Positions 54,019 through 62,928 of a DNA stretch of 64,000 nt are shown here, piece by piece. The position numbers and the translations under genes are program-made. Within the stretch, counting starts at the first letter, position 1. The number at the start of each line of letters is the position of its first letter. The notes under the pieces were generated by a model. It saw only the letters and a program-made list of their open reading frames with translations, had not been told where the DNA came from and did not search any database. The DNA is from Spiroplasma endosymbiont of Poecilobothrus nobilitatus (GTDB taxonomy: Bacteria > Bacillota_I > Bacilli_A > Mycoplasmatales > Mycoplasmataceae), in NCBI RefSeq assembly GCF_964030655.1, contig NZ_OZ034915.1:186001-250000 (forward strand), given 5' to 3'.

Positions 54019-54880
54019 CAATAATTAATAACAACAAAACAAAATATTCAGCAAGAAAAATATGTAAGATTTTGGGTTTATCAAAATCAACGTATTATTA
54101 TCAAACTAATAAATGTATTAACAAGCAAGTTAATAATTATGAACAATAAATTATCAGTGCCTTTAATAAAAGTCGCAAAATTTATGGGGCTCGCAAAATT
54201 AAAGTTATTTTAAACAGAAAAGATATCATCTTATCGCGGCGAAAAATCAGATTCTTTATGATCAAAAATAATTTGGTTTCTAAATACACCAAATTAAAAT
54301 ATCATAATCATAAAACAACAGTCAATAATGACCAAATTAATAATATTTTAAATCGTCAATTTAACAACAAAAAACCTAATGAAGTTATTGTTAGTGATTT
54401 AACATATGTTCAAGTTGGCGCTAAATGACATTATATTTGTTTATTAATTGACTTGTTTAATCGTGAAATAATTGGTTATAGTGCTGGGCCGAATAAAACG
54501 GCCGAACTGGTCCAACAAGCTTTTCATAAAATAACACGACCATTAAATCAAATAACTCTATTTCATACTGATCGTGGTAATGAGTTTAAAAATAAAATCA
54601 TTGATGAAATTTTAATAACTTTTAATATTAAAAGATCATTAAGCAATAAAGGCTGCCCTTATGATAATGCTGTGGCTGAAACAACTTACAAAACTTTTAA
54701 AACTGAATTTATTAAGGGTAAAAAATTTAAAAATTTAACACAATTAAAATACGAACTTTTTGATTTTGTGCATTGATATAACAATATTCGGATTCATGGC
54801 AGTTTAAATTATTTATCTCCAGTTACTTTTAGAAAACAAATGTCTATATAAAAAGTGTCCTAAAAAGTGTTGCCATTCCA
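53848..54880 (+). mobile_element. IS3 element lacking its left end
   Basis: Starts inside OrfA (at ACTATTTATAGTTGAG) and runs to the normal right end CCATTCCA at 54880. OrfB has TAA at about 54148 (EQ-LSAF) but is otherwise close to consensus. Both neighbours are truncated genes, so a deletion ending in the element removed the DNA between them. Confidence 0.82.
54015..54851 (+). pseudogene. IS3-family transposase OrfB, nonsense-broken (53.8-kb copy)
   Basis: GAA is kept at the site mutated in other copies, but the second codon after it (GAA CAA TAA) is a stop. DDE core readable in the open piece 54453-54776. Confidence 0.82.
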
Positions 54881-55195
54881 GTTGATTTAACGGAAAAATC
54901 AATACACTTATGCAGGATATCATCCTCGTAAAATTCGTGAAATTTATCGGCGTCAATTAGAACAACTTCATCAACGTTTATTAAAAGAAAAATTAATTCA
55001 AAAAAATATGCGTAAAGAACGGCGTTATCAAAAAAACTTAATAATAAAAAAGTAAAACCTAAACCATTACCACAAATTTTAATTGAAAAATATCGTGCTG
55101 AAGGAAAAAAGGTTGTTGATGGCTTTTTAATTGAAAACTCTAATAATGAAAAGAGTGAAACAATAAGTACTAACAATAAAGTGGTGAAGAATTAA
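54881..55195 (+). pseudogene. 3' fragment of an unknown gene, frameshifted
   Basis: From the IS3 boundary a basic helical segment is open (YHPRKIREIYRRQLEQLHQR, then KNMRKERRYQK), followed after a one-base loss in an A-run at about 55027-55033 by KPLPQILIEKYRAEGKKVVD and a stop at 55193-55195. It lies three bases before the next ATG, so it was probably the first gene of the run leading to nusB. Family unknown. Confidence 0.5.
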
Positions 55196-55197
55196 CA

Positions 55198-55794
55198 ATG
55201 AGAAATAAAAAAATTTCAACAGCCGAATTAATTAGTAAATATTTTGATGAAGTTGTGACATCAAGTGGCATTGGTCCTCATAAAAGACCTGATGTGGCTT
55301 TACAATGAGCGAGAGAGAAAGAATTATGAACGCAAGAGGCAGATGTTATTGTTCAAAAACAATTATTACAAGCATTAGCAAATAATAATAAAATTCAAAT
55401 ACACCAAGTACAACGTCAACAAGAGTTAGCACTTCGTGATTTACAACAAATTAGATTAAATAAATTAAAAAAACGAGAAGAATATTTAGCTACATTATCA
55501 AAATCAGTTAAATTACCAAAGATAAATAAAAAAATATTAAATAGTGAAGTTGCTGGATTAGAATTACAAGCAAAGCCAGTGTTTAAAAATAGGAATGACA
55601 TTAATAATGTTTCAACAGCAGAAGATAATTATGGCTCTATTTTTATGCGAGAAATTGGTCGTGCATTGTTAGACGAATATAATATGTATCATCAACCACA
55701 AGAACAAGAATCTTCGCTGCTTTCAACTGAAAAATCAATAAAAAGTAAAAGGCAGCGTTATCTTCATAAAAAAGGCCCAAAATCACGCTGATAA
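55198..55794 (+). CDS. Hypothetical coiled-coil protein
   Basis: 198 aa from ATG 55198, ending Arg-Trp (TGA) before TAA 55792. Residues 50-105 form a likely coiled coil (QKQLLQALANNNKIQIHQV, RQQELALRDLQQIRLNKLKK); the C-terminus is strongly basic. No signal peptide or TM. No clear RBS; it follows the preceding fragment closely and may be translationally coupled. Not recognised. Part of a set with the next three genes. Confidence 0.6.
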
Positions 55795-55889
55795 TCTTTA
55801 AATTAAAAAAAATGTACATCATTATAAATAATTTATTAAAAAAAGCAAGGTTTTTAGTAAAAAAACTTTAAAAAAGTGCAAAAATTTTA

Positions 55890-55895
55890 TATAAT
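55890..55895 (+). promoter_or_regulatory. Putative promoter -10 box of the coiled-coil gene
   Basis: TATAAT at 55890-55895 with TTTAAA 17 bases upstream, 50 bases before the start codon at 55945. Confidence 0.5.
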
Positions 55896-55944
55896 GTATG
55901 TAAGTATCAAAAAAACGAGAAAATAGATAAAAGAGGAATAGAAA

Positions 55945-57591
55945 ATGGCAAAAGAAAAAGACTCAGAATATGTCGTAACTTCTCGTGTCAATTATGGAAA
56001 CATTATTGATTCTGATATAGATACAACAGAAATAATGGATAAAAAATTAACGCCAGCAACAATCAAGATTTTATTGGGGCAATTAGATGAAAATAGTGCC
56101 GAATACCAAGCGTTAAAACAAAAAAATGTTAACGAAGTTGTTGGAACTAAAAAAACAGGTGTTATTCGTTTAAGGGATAAAAAAAGAAATACTTGAGAAG
56201 AGCAAAGAGCTAAAAGTAAATTTATTGATTATAGTTATCGGGTTGAAAAAGAAATTCCTGTTTTGCAAAGATTAAAGAATCATAAAGCAAAACAAGCAGT
56301 TAGTAAGAAAACGGGGCTAAAATCAAAGCATTTCTTGCCAAAATTTTCACCAGTAATGTCATTATCAGAAGAAATAACAACTATTACCGAGCAAACAAGT
56401 ATGCCGAAGAAAATGTCTGTTAAAAATGCCAATTCTAAAACAGAAAATTTAATGAAACCGCCATCAAAAGATAGTGAGCACATTAATGGCCAGTTTACTA
56501 CTTTCTCAACCTGAAATCATTTTGATGCTAATCAGGTTAAAAATAAATTAGAATTATCAAACTCTTTTGAAGACGAGCCTAAAACAATTATTCGTCGAAA
56601 AGAAACAGAAGAAGTAACAACAATTCGTCGTGATTTACGACCAATCTTGGCACAACAAATTTATCAAATTAGACGAAATGGTTTATCAATTGTTGATTTT
56701 GTTGTTGATCCAAATGATAAAATTGAAATTGAAAAAGGAGATGAAGAAATTCTTGTTCGTTTAATTAAACAATCACCAGTTGAAATTAGTTTAAATGAAT
56801 TTGCTGAAAAAGATATTACTCCGCCAAAACCAAAGCCAGTTAAAATAATTCGGACAGCAGAAGATCCATTATCAATTGAAGAACGATTAATTTTATGATT
56901 AGAAAATAAAAGTCGTTTTCAGAAATTGACTGATGCAGAGCAAACGCAATTAGAACAATTAAAAGCAACTTTTGCAGCAAAACTAAACTATAAACAAAGA
57001 AAAAAAAATCGAGAAACTGCAAAAGCAAAGAAAGCAATTAATAATCAATCAAACGAAGTAATAACTGATGGACAAGAATTATTGTTTGATGAAGATCTTT
57101 ACAAAAAAACAAATTATAATCATCGTTATGATGAAACAAAACGGCCAAATATTGAAGAACGATTAGTTTATGATCAAAAAATGACGGAATATTTATTTGA
57201 AGTTCGACATCAATATGAACAAGGATATAATCGTCAAATTTCTCAAGAATTAGCTGATTTTAATCGAGCTATTAACTTATCACGAGCAATTAAAACTAAT
57301 GTTGAAGAATTAAACGATGCAATTTTTAAAAACCGTAGTGAATCAATTTCCCTTTTACGTAAGCATGTTATGCTATTAAACCAAAAGCAATATGCTGAAA
57401 TTAAATTGTTAAATAAACAAGTGCTTAAATATAAAGATACAAAAGGAAACCTTGAAGATTTTATTAAACGTCAAAAGGAATTCCGACGGTTATTAAGAAT
57501 TCGCGATGAAGTTAAAGAAAATCGACAAGCTTTAATTGAATCATTACGAGCGCAAGCAAAACTAATGCAAGACGCACGTAGTAGAAAATAG
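55945..57591 (+). CDS. Large hypothetical charged coiled-coil protein
   Basis: 548 aa from ATG 55945 (RBS AGAGGAA) to 57591. N-terminal half polar and low in hydrophobics (RVNYGNIIDSDIDTTEIMDK); the middle has proline/lysine linkers (PPKPKPVKI); the last 200 residues are helical and heavily charged (RHQYEQGYNRQISQELADFN, then KVNR-like KRQKEFRRLLRIRDEVKENR), consistent with a coiled-coil rod. No TM, no signal. No family recognised. Size and composition suggest a structural or scaffolding protein in the cytoplasm; a cytoskeletal role in a helical, wall-less cell is a speculation. Confidence 0.65.
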
Positions 57592-57671
57592 TGTATTAAT
57601 TATTAATTATCAACCTAATTAAGTATTAACCAAATATTTATAAACCTTAAGGAGAAAGGAGGCAACGAGAA

Positions 57672-58169
57672 ATGATAAGAGATATAAAAACAGGACATCT
57701 TTACTTTTTGCGCAATGGAAAAATCATTTGCATTGATCGGATGGACCACAATGAAATGTTTTTTGCAGGTAATGCACAAGATAAAAATCATTTTCTTAGT
57801 TATAATGTTTATACTGAAGATAATGTTACAGAAGCATGTAATAAAAAGGAATATATCTTATTAAGAAATGCTAAATTACATGGGAAATTACTGTATTTAC
57901 ATGCAAAAGAAATTATATTTTTAAAGTTGGCAGAAATTAAAGCCCCATTACTAGTAGATGGGATTCATGTTCGGGTACAAGAAAAAATCTTTGATTATCA
58001 AGAAACTTTAGCACGTCGATATAATGAAGAATTAGTTGAAAAATTAACAGAAGAAGATGAAATTCAATATCTATATTCGCATCAAAAACGAACTAATCAT
58101 TTTTTGCATAGTAAGAAACCATGGGTTTCTTTTTTACTTAATTTAAAGAAGGAAAAAATAACATGTTAA
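57672..58169 (+). CDS. Hypothetical protein, 165 aa
   Basis: ATG 57672 with strong RBS AAAGGAGG. Mixed alpha/beta composition, begins MIRDIKTGHLYFLRNGKI with apparent beta strands, ends in a basic tail. No TM or signal. Its last seven bases overlap the start of the next gene, so translation is coupled. Not recognised. Confidence 0.65.
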   Translation: MIRDIKTGHLYFLRNGKIICIDRMDHNEMFFAGNAQDKNHFLSYNVYTEDNVTEACNKKEYILLRNAKLHGKLLYLHAKEIIFLKLAEIKAPLLVDGIHVRVQEKIFDYQETLARRYNEELVEKLTEEDEIQYLYSHQKRTNHFLHSKKPWVSFLLNLKKEKITC

Positions 58170-58828
58170 CATTTAAAAAACGACGTTATTTAATTAAAAT
58201 TCGGCAGGAGCTTGGTTTACCACCGTTGAATTGAAAACAAGAGTTATATTATGAGCAATATCATGGATTTGATAAGATTATTGAGCGATATGTTCGTACT
58301 GTTAATTATATGTGATATTTTAAAAATGTTGCTTTTTATGATGATTTTAGCCATATTACATATTATTTTCCACGATTAATTTTAACGCGAAAAAATCTTT
58401 ATTTTTTAAAAATCAGAACATTATCTGAACCAGTAACAACAACATTAACAACTCCAGTGTGAGAGCAAAGGAAGGGTTTAATTACTTCGCCAATTGTAAC
58501 ACAACAATTTATGATTAATCGGATGGTCAAATTACTTGATGCAAAACAATTTTTACGTACTGCTATAATTAATTTGATTGTTATTAATAGTAAAGAACCA
58601 TTTATTGTTAGTGATTTAGTGCCTTATAATAATATTCAAATAATTAATCAGCAAGAAATGCATTGAAGTGATATAATAAAACATATTGAAAAAAACGATG
58701 ATTTAACGATTGATCTTTTTGCCGATGAAACAATTTTAATGTTACATCATTTATTAAGCGAGCATAGTCATCATCATAATTATCGGTTACAAAAAAGTAG
58801 TTTATTTTGTTTATATCATTATATTTAA
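58163..58828 (+). CDS. Hypothetical protein, 221 aa
   Basis: ATG 58163 overlaps the stop of the preceding gene; RBS AAGAAGGAA. Contains KIRQELGLPPLNW near the start, many aromatic residues, and HHLLSEHSHHHNYR near the end, a possible metal site. No TM, no signal. Ends 13 bases before nusB, with nusB's RBS in between, so all of 55198-59222 may be one transcription unit. Confidence 0.65.
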
Positions 58829-58841
58829 AGGAGTATGTCAC

Positions 58842-59222
58842 GTGTCAAAACGCCAAGAACGCATTAATATTATTAATTTGTTATATCGTCACTTTGTTTT
58901 ACAACATGATGTTTTAACAACAAAACAAGAAGCATATGATTTCTCGCAAATGGTAACAACTTCTGTGGAAACAATTCAAGTTGAGGAAATATTAGCAAAT
59001 CTATCAGATATTATTGCGAAGATTAATCAACATTTAAAACCAGGATGAAATTTTGCTCGCTTAAGTAATTATCATAAAGCTGTTTTAGTATATGGAGTTT
59101 ATGAAATTTGTTATCAACAATTAGCAAAGGCAATTGTCATTAATGAAAGTTTAGAAATTTTAAAATTATATGGCGAAGATACTGATTTTAGTTATATTAA
59201 TTCAGTCTTAGATCAAGTTTAA
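58842..59222 (+). CDS. nusB: Transcription antitermination factor NusB
   Basis: 126 aa, usual NusB size. Helical RNA-binding protein that with NusE (S10) binds boxA and supports rRNA antitermination. Start GTG 58842 with RBS AAAGGAG. N-terminal SKRQERINIINLLYRHF matches the first helix; C-terminal LSNYHKAVLVYGVYEICYQQ, then INESLEILKLYGEDTDFSYI and NSVLDQV match the conserved NusB end (INEAVELAK.YG...FINGVL). Recognisable despite low identity. Confidence 0.85.
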
Positions 59223-59244
59223 TTTCTAAAATATAAGAATTAGT

Positions 59245-59355
59245 GGTCGTATAAAGAAAATAAGGGTTTTAGACAAATAAGAAAAAAAATACCTTTTTAA
59301 TTTATTGAACTAAATAACATTTAAAAATAAAAACCCTTATTTTCTTTATACGACC
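59245..59355. repeat. MITE with perfect 26-bp inverted repeats and 8-bp target duplication
   Basis: 111 bp. Ends GGTCGTATAAAGAAAATAAG and the exact complement ending TTTATACGACC; GAATTAGT flanks on both sides (59237-59244, 59356-59363). Interior shares TTTATTGAACTAAATAACAT with the older element at 14746-14853. The 8-bp duplication and GG..CC ends resemble IS1595/IS1016-type elements, but no parent with these ends is in the window. It lies 22 bases after the nusB stop and may act as its terminator. Confidence 0.88.
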
Positions 59356-59388
59356 GAATTAGTTATTACAAATAAAAATGGATATTTA

Positions 59389-59480
59389 CTTTAATTTTGT
59401 AGAAAACTCTTGATATTTATAAAATATACCTAAAATTAGGTATATTTTATAAATATCAAGAGTTTTCTACAAAATTAAAG
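59389..59480. repeat. Perfect 92-bp palindrome built from zinc-ribbon element ends
   Basis: Two exact 45-base complementary arms around AA. The left arm begins CTTTAATTTTGTAGAAAACT and equals the outer end of the zinc-ribbon element including its ATACCTAA stem; the right arm is its exact mirror. No coding content. It truncates the aldo/keto reductase gene. Likely a non-autonomous derivative of that element. Confidence 0.88.
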
Positions 59481-60230
59481 GCAAGATTTGAATTGTTTTT
59501 TTAGTTAGTCTAATCTTTTCACTCTGCTTGTTTTCTTGGATATGACGCAATAGTTCTGCCTTAGCAATTGGTTGAATACTAAAATATTGGATTCAAGCCA
59601 AAACCAATTGAGCAACAGTACAATTATATTTTTTAGCTTCGGCAACTAGAATTTGATTTTCCAATGTATTAGCAATTGGTGAATATGCTTGTACTAAAAT
59701 ATTTTTATTTTGACAATATTGCACACGATCTCATCTTTGGTTAAAAGGATTAAATTCAATTTGGTTTAAATTTGGATAAATACCCGTTTCTTCAAACAAA
59801 ATTTCAATCATATCCTTATAAAAATTACTTACACCAACAACATTAATTAACCTTTTCGCTTTGCATTGTATCAATTCGGTATAGGCTTTGATAGTTTTAT
59901 AAAAATTTAAATTTGGGCGATGAATTAAAACAATATCTAAATAAGTATAACATTTAATCGTTTTAACGACTCTAGCACAGCATTAGTAGTATTCTCTGCC
60001 TCAATATCATAACATCAAATTTTTGTTTCAATAGTAATATCTTCTCGCCTTTGGTTATTAGAATTTAAATATTTTTTAATTGCTCGTCCAACAATTTCTT
60101 CATTTTGATAAACCTTAGCGGTATCAATAATTTTAATAATTTTATAACCATTTTGTAAAGCATTAATAATCGCCTCTTCTTTTTTTAAAAATAAAGTTCC
60201 AAATGCAATTTTCTCTAAGCGAAATGGCAT
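59481..60230 (-). pseudogene. Aldo/keto reductase, frameshifted and 3'-truncated
   Basis: About 250 codons of a usual 270-280. NADPH-dependent carbonyl reductase family. Start MPFRLEKIAFGTLFL; catalytic residues visible: Asp and Tyr in IDTAKVYQNEEIVG, Lys in ETKIW, and His in DIVLIHRPN. GVSNFYKD and NQIEFNPFNQR also match. A one-base loss at about 59946-59953 shifts the frame between SLKRLNV and YLDIVLIH. The last residues are replaced by the palindrome at 59389-59480. Lies 20 bases after the glpX remnant. Confidence 0.82.
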
Positions 60231-60250
60231 TGTTCTAACCTCCTCTAAAA

Positions 60251-60777
60251 TTATTTACTATATTGTTTTAATAACTCTTCAACATTATCTGTTATTGGAT
60301 ATTTTGATATAATTTGATGATAAATATTATTATAACCAATAAAAGAATGGACAACATATTCTTTATCAATAATTTGTAATGGTTTTAAAACTGTTCCAAC
60401 TGTTAAACTAGCGGCAAAAAACATTGCTTGTTTATCAGCAAGTAAATCTTGTTCAGAAAAAATTGTGTTGTAACTAATTTTTTTCTGTTCTAAACCTTGC
60501 TGTTCAATTTTCATTCGTAATGCTGTTTCTTTTTCATTTGGGCAAATTTGCTCATACCGAATTAAACGTGCAAACATTTTATAATTAGTTGCAATTGCTA
60601 ATGCACTCATTAGAACTCCTTCTGGTGCACCACCACAATTCCATACAAAAAATCAGTCTTCTTTAAAACAACATCAATTGTTCCTAATACATCTCCTTCA
60701 TTAATTAATTCAACCTTAATGCCTAATTGACGAATTGTTTTTATTATTTTTTGATGACGAGGTTTATTTAAAATAAT
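60251..60777 (-). pseudogene. glpX: Fructose-1,6-bisphosphatase class II, C-terminal remnant
   Basis: Only the last 175 or so codons remain. NKPRHQKIIKTIRQLGI, then INEGDVLGTIDVVL, a frame change near 60650, and FFVWNCGGAPEGVLMSALAI (the substrate-binding GGAPEG block), DKQAMFFAASLTVGTVLKPL and HSFIGY. The N-terminal half with the metal-binding site is missing; the gene stops where the GATAG/CTATC MITE begins (60778). Its loss implies no gluconeogenic FBPase from this locus. Confidence 0.8.
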
Positions 60778-60950
60778 GATAGCATTACAAAAGTTGAGAT
60801 TTTACAAAAAAATATAAATAAAAACAACTAAACAAATTAAATAAATTTACTAAAAACCTAATATTAAGCATTTTTTTTGCATTACTTAATTAATAAGTAA
60901 ATTTAATTTTGTTTGTTATACTTACAAACCTCAACTTTTTTCTTACTATC
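60778..60950. repeat. MITE-like element, GATAG/CTATC family, copy 2
   Basis: 173 bp, near-identical to 14076-14247, with the same ends. Truncates glpX on its left and stands nine bases before the start of the secreted-protein remnant on its right. No convincing target duplication, so adjoining DNA has probably been lost. Confidence 0.7.
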
Positions 60951-60959
60951 AAAAATTAT

Positions 60960-61500
60960 ATGAAAAAAATATTAAGTATCTTAACAATGTCAACAGCTAT
61001 TTTAAATGGAATAAGCGAAATTACTGCCATTAAACCTAATAATAATGAAATTTTAACAAACTTTATTAAAAATGAAAATAAATATGCTAAATTAATAAAA
61101 ATTAATACATAAACAGTACAATTTATTGCTTTTGATGATAAAGGTGATAGTTTTATGGGTACTAAAAATGAACTTTATTATTTACAATATAAGAAAAAAA
61201 AAACAAAAGATTAATGGAATTAATGAATTGGTTAAAACAATTACTTTTCATAAAAATATTACTTACATCGGAACTGAGAAAGGCGCTTATATCTTAAAAA
61301 AAATGGGGAAACAACCACTATCAAAATAAATAAAATTAATAATATAAAAATTAATACAATTAATGTTCTTAACAAGAATGTTTATTTTGGAAGTGATAAT
61401 GGTGCTTGCATCTTAAAAGATGGCGAAACAACAGCGACTAAGATAGAAAATATTAATACTCAATATGTTCATGGGATAACAGTTAACAATCAGATTTATT
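60960..61500 (+). pseudogene. Secreted repeat protein, broken and truncated
   Basis: Begins MKKILSILTMSTAILNGISE, a Sec-type signal peptide without a lipobox Cys. Further on, two similar repeats, YIGTEKGAYILK and YFGSDNGACILKDGE, suggest beta-propeller-like repeats. TAA interrupts at 61110, and frame changes in A-runs occur near 61190-61210 and 61295-61303. The 3' end is cut by the zinc-ribbon element at 61501. Family not recognised; intact, it would be a surface or secreted protein. Confidence 0.6.
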
Positions 61501-62661
61501 CTTTAATTTTGTAGAAAACTCTTGATATTTAATATTTATATTTATAAAATATACCTAAAATTAGGTATATTTTTAATATAAGAGGTGAATAATTAATGGA
61601 AAAAATAATTGAAGAATTAATAAATAGTTTAACAGATGATCAATTTTTAGAATTTCATGAAAAAGTCAAAAAAGAAGCAGAATTAATTAAAAAACAAAAA
61701 CGCTTAAATGAAATTGATCAAAAATTTAGGGATAAAGGTATTAAATGTCCTAATTGTCAATCTTTTTATTGTGTTAAAAATAGTCATAATCCTGAAGGAA
61801 AACAAAAATATTTATGCAAAAAATGTCGTGCTAGTTTTGATGCTTTTCGTGATCATTTTACGTATTGAAGTCATTTAAATTATGAACAGTGAAATTTATT
61901 GATTCAAATTTCATTATTAGGGCAATATAGTAAAATGATTTCCCACTTTATTAAAACATCACCGAAAACCGCTTGATATAATCGCCAAAAAATAATGAAA
62001 TAAAAACAATTAGAAAACACCAAATTAAAATTTAAAACGTTAAATGGCCAAATTCAAATCGATGAAACATTTATTAAAGAAATCCACAAAGGTAATTTTA
62101 AAGATAAATTTGATAAAAGAAAAATTCATCTTGATTCAATTCATTTTCAACCAACACTAAATGTTGTATTCAAATGGCTGTTGATAGCAATAATAATATT
62201 TATGTTAAATCAACCAACACAAAATGATTACAAAAACAGTGAATTATTGAAAATATTAATAAACAATTAATCAAAGAAAATTCAATTATTATTTCTGACA
62301 TACAACCATTATATTTATTAGTAGCAAAACAAACAAATTCTATTTTATTAGCAACTAAAACTAGTACAAATCCTGATGCTAGTTATCGGAAGTTAAATAA
62401 AATTAGTAAATTACAATCAAATCTTAAAGAATCCTTAATTCATTATCATGGCTTAGGTTTCACGAACATTCAAAATTATTTAAATCTCTGAAAATGAAAA
62501 TACCAGCATAAAGGTTTAACACCAAACCAACAATCATCGGTATTATATTTTAACGTATAAAAAAGTTAAATAACAATATTAAAATTTTATATAATTTTCT
62601 TTTAAAGTTATCATATTGATGATTTTTTTTATTTCATCAAGAGTTTTCTACAAAATTAAAA
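61501..62661 (+). mobile_element. Zinc-ribbon transposase element copy 4
   Basis: Both ends present (CTTTAATTTTGTAG; CTACAAAATTAAA). The left end carries a short extra TTAATATTTATA segment compared with other copies. Confidence 0.8.
61596..62560 (+). pseudogene. Zinc-ribbon transposase (copy 4), broken
   Basis: N-terminal 90 codons intact with CPNC and CKKC. TCA to TAA in KIMKSKQ (about 61999-62001) and a five-base duplication in LDSF (about 62138) disable it. Rest readable to SVLYFNV. Confidence 0.78.
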
Positions 62662-62928
62662 AAAAATAATTTAAAATAATTATTAAAATGTGCATCTAAA
62701 AAAGTTAGTATCCTTAAAAAACTTTACGAACTTTTTAAAAGAGATGCATTTTTATTTGGGGAAAATTGATTACAATAATAATTTGATTATATTAATGTTA
62801 CTTATTAAATTTATATAAAAAAAGTTAAAAAAGTTAAACTTTTTTTATGTTTAGTGTAAGATATAACTAATAGTTTTTAAAGAAAAACAATATTATAGTA
62901 AAAAAGAATGGAATAGAAAAGTATAAAT
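62662..62928. other. Intergenic region with hairpins before the transporter gene
   Basis: Two stems: TGCATCT/AGATGCA (about 62693-62748) followed by T-rich sequence, and AAAAAAAGTT/AACTTTTTTT (about 62819-62847), a likely terminator. The promoter of the following gene is probably just after it; no confident boxes. Confidence 0.5.

Noticed and set aside
54844-55176. 110-codon minus-strand frame at the IS3 right end
   Set aside because: Begins inside the IS3 terminal repeat and opposes a plus-strand gene fragment with better coding character.
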